Below, in pieces: positions 42,101 through 43,855 of a DNA stretch of 43,855 nucleotides. The DNA lies in contig CAZBEF010000010.1 in the NCBI GenBank assembly GCA_964490875.1, positions 1 through 43,855 of the forward strand, written 5' to 3'. The stretch is from CAYYYG01 sp964490875 (lineage in GTDB: Bacteria > Patescibacteriota > Microgenomatia > UBA1406 > GWC2-37-13). The position numbers and the translations under genes are program-made. Each line of letters begins with the position of its first letter. Position 1 is the first letter of the stretch. A model generated the notes under the pieces. That model made no database searches. It saw only the letters and a list, made by a program, of their open reading frames with translations, and was not told the origin of the DNA.

Positions 42101-43855
42101 AGTTGCATGTTGAAGGAAACGGAACGTATTCTGCATTGTTTACATCAGGAAACGTAGGGATTGGAACAACGGCACCAGGAGCGGCATTGGCAGTAGGATC
42201 AACATCACAGTTTAAAGTAAATTCAACAGGAGCCATTGCTTCGGCAACAGGAATCACATCTTCAGGAACGGTAACATTCACAGGATTGTTTACCGGCACT
42301 GGGTCTGCAGTATGTTTGGATGCATCGAATAATTTGGTGACCTGTACGACCGGAACAGGTGGAATTGCTGGATCAGGAACGACCAACTATATACCAATAT
42401 TTACCGGCGCCGGCACAATTGGGAATTCAGATGTATTTCAGACGAGTGGGAATGTGGGGATAGGGACAACAGTGCCGACAGTTAAGCTTCATGTGGTAGG
42501 GAATGGAACATATTCAGGAGTATTTATGAGTGGAAATGTCGGTGTCGGAACTACTGCCCCATCATCATTATTTGCAGTAGGCAGCACATCGCAATTCCAG
42601 GTGAATAGTTCTGGAGCAATCACAGCGGCAACAGGAATTACGTCATCTGGGACATATAACTTGTCAAGCTTAGGAACAGGTCTTGTAAAATCTACGTCCG
42701 GAATATTATCGGTGGGTGCAGCAGGAACCGATTATCAGGCGCCATTATCATTCAGCAATGGTCTAACTCTTTCATCAAACACTGTAACGTTAGGAGGAGC
42801 ATTAACAGCAAATACTACGATTTCAGACGCAGGATTCAATTTGTACTTTGCGGGTTCAACAGGAAAGCTCGGAGTTGGAACCACTGCACCGGGAGCAAAA
42901 CTTCATGTTCTTGGGAATGGAACATATTCAGCATTATTTACCTCAGGAAATGTAGGAATTGGGACAACGGCACCGTCATCATTATTTGCTGTAGGATCTT
43001 CTTCTGGATTTAGAGTGAATGATTCCGGAGCGGTAACAGCGGCAACCGGTATTACTTCTTCCGGAACAATTTCATTTACTCAACTGACTTCCGGATCGGG
43101 GAGCGCCTTATGTCTTGATGCTTCCAATAATATCGTAACCTGCACGACAGGAGCAGGTGGAATAAGCGGTGCAGGTACATCGACTCAACTGGCATTTTTC
43201 GACAGTCCTTCCAGCATAACATCAGATTCCAATTTATATTTCAACAATACGAATAAATTCTTAGGGTTAGGAACATCTGCACCAGGGGCCCGACTACAAG
43301 TTGCTGGTAATGGAACGAATGCTGCATTATTCACGTCTGGTAATGTAGGTGTGGGCAATACGGCGCCCGGCAATTTATTTGTTGTTGGTTCAACCGGACA
43401 GTTTAGTGTCGATTCATCGGGAGATATTAAGGCTATTAAAGGTGTGAGTTATACATTCCCAAGCGCACATGCGGCATCGAATAATTATGTTTTGACGAGT
43501 GATACAAGCGGTGTTCTTTCATGGAGTTCGGTAAGCGGCGCTGGAGGTGTTTCTGGATCAGGTACTGCAAATTATATTCCTGTCTGGAGTGATGGCACAA
43601 CATTAGCAAATTCTTTGTTATATCAAACCGGTGGTTTCGTGGGTGTTGGAACAACCAATCCTGGATATAAATTGGAAGTTGCTGGGGACTTAAAAATTGG
43701 TGACAGCAATGCAACTATTTCCAGATTAATTTTGGGTTCAAGCAGCACCGATCCGGCCGGTCTTCCGGGAGCTATTTATTATAATACTTCTACTAATAAG
43801 TTCCGCTGTTATGAAAATGGAAACTGGGCGAACTGTATTGCTTCGGCAGGTATTA
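36121..43855 (+). CDS. Giant repetitive surface fibre/adhesin, N-terminal 2,578 codons
   Basis: The frame is open from the ATG at 36121 to the window end without a stop, so the C-terminus is missing. The first ~40 residues contain a long hydrophobic signal/anchor (LIRVLSVVIQLPLFLLPFTV). Then come Gly/Ser/Thr/Asn-rich beta repeats with almost no Lys, Arg or Cys. About 30 copies of a short unit follow the pattern N-V-G-[IV]-G-T-T-A-P-x-x-K-L-H-V-x-G, usually in pairs ~29 residues apart. This resembles trimeric phage tail fibre and autotransporter-like shafts. From ~38400 a composite unit of 266 or 404 residues recurs. Near the window end is GAIYYNTSTNKFRCYENGNW, a motif that in such fibres precedes a C-terminal head. 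The likely role is cell-cell contact with a host or prey. Divergent from the F1-like ATPase operon. Confidence 0.88.
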   Translation, partial: MLSISKKLIRVLSVVIQLPLFLLPFTVATLIPTVLGGMHFYGHITRPAPALASIEPHYLGDVLAENTELLTGNIGFNIPAIFNEQVSIKKNLEVGGESTFSGNIRVLDKNVDAGKGNVYAANLLYGVLPGAGISISAGQTPTITNTGVVSIGGKTGELKLEGGSGISVDGTKITNTGITSLTAGSGISVSGSTITNTDKGSDQRMFKYVNVYGQSILEASNSIDTVILKAGTGITLSADSGEKSVTINSSSGDTIPGWTDGGSAVYLTTTSDKVGIGTSSPAVKLHVVGDGVNAAAFMSGNVGIGTTAPNAQLHVASDAQIDGGLSVGFAGDGQDDRLYVGDANYYFDLGNAIAGSALIGFDSNDYLEYNRAGNRYSFFVGGTEMTRIDSSALYANVIRDVSGGNVILQDDAGNVGIGTTAPGAKLHVAGNGTTSAVFSSGNVGIGTTSPGNTLDVVGGIKVTGLTSGSGSALCLDGSNNIITCVTGAGGLSGSGAVNQLAFFDTANSVTSDSNLYWNNTTKQFGIGTTAPTVRLQVQGDGTYSGVFMGGNVGIGTTAPGYQLHVVGNGYISGQISAGSSSVTLTTTGGYIDADAIQLFNSVGTGNTSSSSGLEVISDRLGLLQGCANGQLLKWNDSTSMWECASDSGATSAIINVESNGSAIGANVDTLNFGPDFNVNASPVNKANVSIADDILNFSELSDSLIVDANSSVNLYNGSASNNFRFFNSNTSGELLHLDGGTGRIGIGNTAPVAKLHVTGDGTYSGVFMSGNVGVGTTAPSSLFAVGSTSQFQVNSSGAIVAATGITSSGTYNFSSLGSGLVKSTSGILSVGAAGTDYQAPLSFSNGLTLSSNTVTLGGALTGNTTLSDGGFNLYFAGSTGKLGVGTTAPGAKLHVEGNGTYSALFTSGNVGIGTTAPGAALAVGNNAFTVNSSGAITGATGITSSGTITFSGLSTDGVVYTSGGTGLLNSEAQLSISRGGTGIGTTPVNGQLLIGNGGVYSLGTIAGTNNQVVVTNGGGTITLSLPQNIHTAASPTFSSLNLSAGSNQLVLNSSGITGTLTWTPTSTNKIITLPDQTGTVCLNTGNCAGSGAGIGGSGTTNFVAKFTGQYTLANSVLYDDGTNVGIGTTAPSTKLHVVGNSSFMGGSVGIGTTSPSEALDIAGAGSNITFSNGTGPHQIKTGGASDLTLNPGGNVGVGTTAPQYKLDVAGNTNLSSGSSFKINGNDVLTSNSLGTGVTGSSLVSVGALNSGSITSGFGVISTANNITTSANISTTGAGTITSAGTLTANGDFVVNGNTTIGNANSDSVTVNAATLTFANPSTLDLANSSMTALTIESGLLNIDTQNSRIGIGTTAPSEKLDVLGAIRLGINGGANDVLNTSAAGGAPSGTLYWGSRTICDSSGNCAGSGAGVGGSGTTNFVTKFNSQYAVTNSGIYDDGANIGIGTTVPTVKLHVVGNGTYSGVFMSGNVGVGTTAPSSLFAVGSTSQFQINSTGSIAAATGITSSGTITFSGLGTGLVKSTSGVLSNAVAGTDYQSVLSFSNGLTLSSNTVTLGGALTGNTTLSDGGFNLYFAGSTGKLGVGTTAPGAKLHVLGNGTYSALFTSGNVGIGTTAPSSLFAVGSSAGFKVNDSGAITAATGITSSGTVTFTGLFTGTGSAVCLDASNNLVTCTTGTGGIAGSGTTNYIPIFTGAGTIGNSDVFQTSGNVGIGTTVPTVKLHVVGNGTFAGVFMSGNVGVGTTAPSSLFAVGSNSQFQVNSTGAITAATGITSSGTITFSGLGSGLVKSTAGVLSNAVAGTDYQSALSFSNGLTLSSNTVTLGGALTGNTTLSDGGFNLYFAGSTGKLGVGTTAPAAKLHVAGDNTNAAVFTAGNVGVGTTAPSSLFAVGSTSQFQVNSSGAIAAATGITSSGTYNLSSLGSGLVKSTSGILSAGVAGTDYQAPLSFSNGLTLSSNTVTLGGALTGNTTLSDGGFNLYFAGSTGKLGVGTTAPGAKLHVEGNGTYSALFTSGNVGIGTTAPGAALAVGSTSQFKVNSTGAIASATGITSSGTVTFTGLFTGTGSAVCLDASNNLVTCTTGTGGIAGSGTTNYIPIFTGAGTIGNSDVFQTSGNVGIGTTVPTVKLHVVGNGTYSGVFMSGNVGVGTTAPSSLFAVGSTSQFQVNSSGAITAATGITSSGTYNLSSLGTGLVKSTSGILSVGAAGTDYQAPLSFSNGLTLSSNTVTLGGALTANTTISDAGFNLYFAGSTGKLGVGTTAPGAKLHVLGNGTYSALFTSGNVGIGTTAPSSLFAVGSSSGFRVNDSGAVTAATGITSSGTISFTQLTSGSGSALCLDASNNIVTCTTGAGGISGAGTSTQLAFFDSPSSITSDSNLYFNNTNKFLGLGTSAPGARLQVAGNGTNAALFTSGNVGVGNTAPGNLFVVGSTGQFSVDSSGDIKAIKGVSYTFPSAHAASNNYVLTSDTSGVLSWSSVSGAGGVSGSGTANYIPVWSDGTTLANSLLYQTGGFVGVGTTNPGYKLEVAGDLKIGDSNATISRLILGSSSTDPAGLPGAIYYNTSTNKFRCYENGNWANCIASAGI
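38401..43000 (+). repeat. Long tandem repeats inside the giant fibre gene
   Basis: DNA-level repeats of mixed period. Copies beginning near 40501, 41299 and 42511 are offset by 798 and then 1,212 nt. The extra 414 nt is one internal duplication (for example 41521 against 41935). Bases 41075-41243 and 42287-42455 are identical over 169 nt, and 40741 onward repeats at 41953 with the same 1,212-nt offset. An earlier copy starts near 38401. Offsets are multiples of three, so the frame is kept. Confidence 0.85.

Noticed and set aside
38401..43000. CRISPR or tandem satellite array
   Set aside because: The repeats are in-frame protein-coding units of variable length, not short repeats with unique spacers.
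36492..43714. Many minus-strand open frames (for example 39726-40181, 40725-41174, 41937-42386) rich in Val, Pro and Thr
   Set aside because: They are reverse readings of the Gly/Thr-rich repeats of the giant fibre gene, repeat with the same period, have no promoters and no family features; the plus frame is open over the whole region.

Overview
This window reads as a chromosomal segment of a small-genome, low-GC bacterium of the Candidate Phyla Radiation, most likely Microgenomates-like. The evidence is the secE-nusG-rplK-rplA block with a lysine-rich N-terminal extension on L1, very large fibre proteins built from G-[IVL]-G-T-T repeats, a split ComEC, TGA used as a normal stop, and no recognisable Shine-Dalgarno sequence at any start I examined. 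Many genes have a -10 box only 6-9 nt before the start codon, which implies leaderless mRNAs. The phylum is an inference; there is no rRNA gene to settle it.

Layout. Bases 1-3393 (+) hold the C-terminus of an endonuclease Q-like protein, a single-pass membrane protein and a UvrD-type helicase. Bases 3390-8572 hold a small XRE repressor-like gene facing a STAND/NB-ARC NTPase with TPRs, with two spaced palindromes between them, then a two-gene cassette of an acyltransferase-like protein and an E1/ThiF-like adenylyltransferase. Bases 8640-16793 hold a large orphan sensor histidine kinase, two unrecognised ~400-aa proteins, a SpeD-type pyruvoyl decarboxylase, a DUF2156 protein, a multi-pass membrane protein and a 91-aa protein. 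Bases 16824-20693 (-) encode a membrane-anchored fibre protein whose cytoplasmic N-terminus is the DNA-binding half of a tyrosine recombinase. A ~940-nt AT-rich gene-free stretch follows, then a PaaX-like regulator. Bases 22788-27588 (-) hold the DNA-uptake genes (comEA, comEC channel, separate metallo-hydrolase) behind three envelope-protein genes. Bases 27658-29768 (+) are secE-nusG-rplK-rplA, which meet head-on with zero spacing an F-type ATPase-like operon (29769-35875, -). Bases 36121 to the end (+) are the first ~2,578 codons of a giant repetitive fibre protein, divergent from the ATPase operon.

The most unusual system is the ATPase operon. Alpha, beta, gamma, delta, epsilon and b-like subunits are present, and the nucleotide-binding and catalytic motifs of alpha and beta are intact. 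No subunit a gene is present. The c-like subunit keeps the RNP polar loop but has no Asp or Glu in either hairpin helix, so it lacks the ion-binding carboxylate. It also has an extra N-terminal membrane anchor and an approximately 130-residue predicted extracellular module, homologous to a module in the fibre protein at 16824-20693. This suggests an F1-type motor uncoupled from ion transport and coupled to an extracellular structure, analogous to (but distinct from) the F1-like ATPases of mycoplasmas. The giant fibre gene next door is a candidate partner. These functional links are inference.
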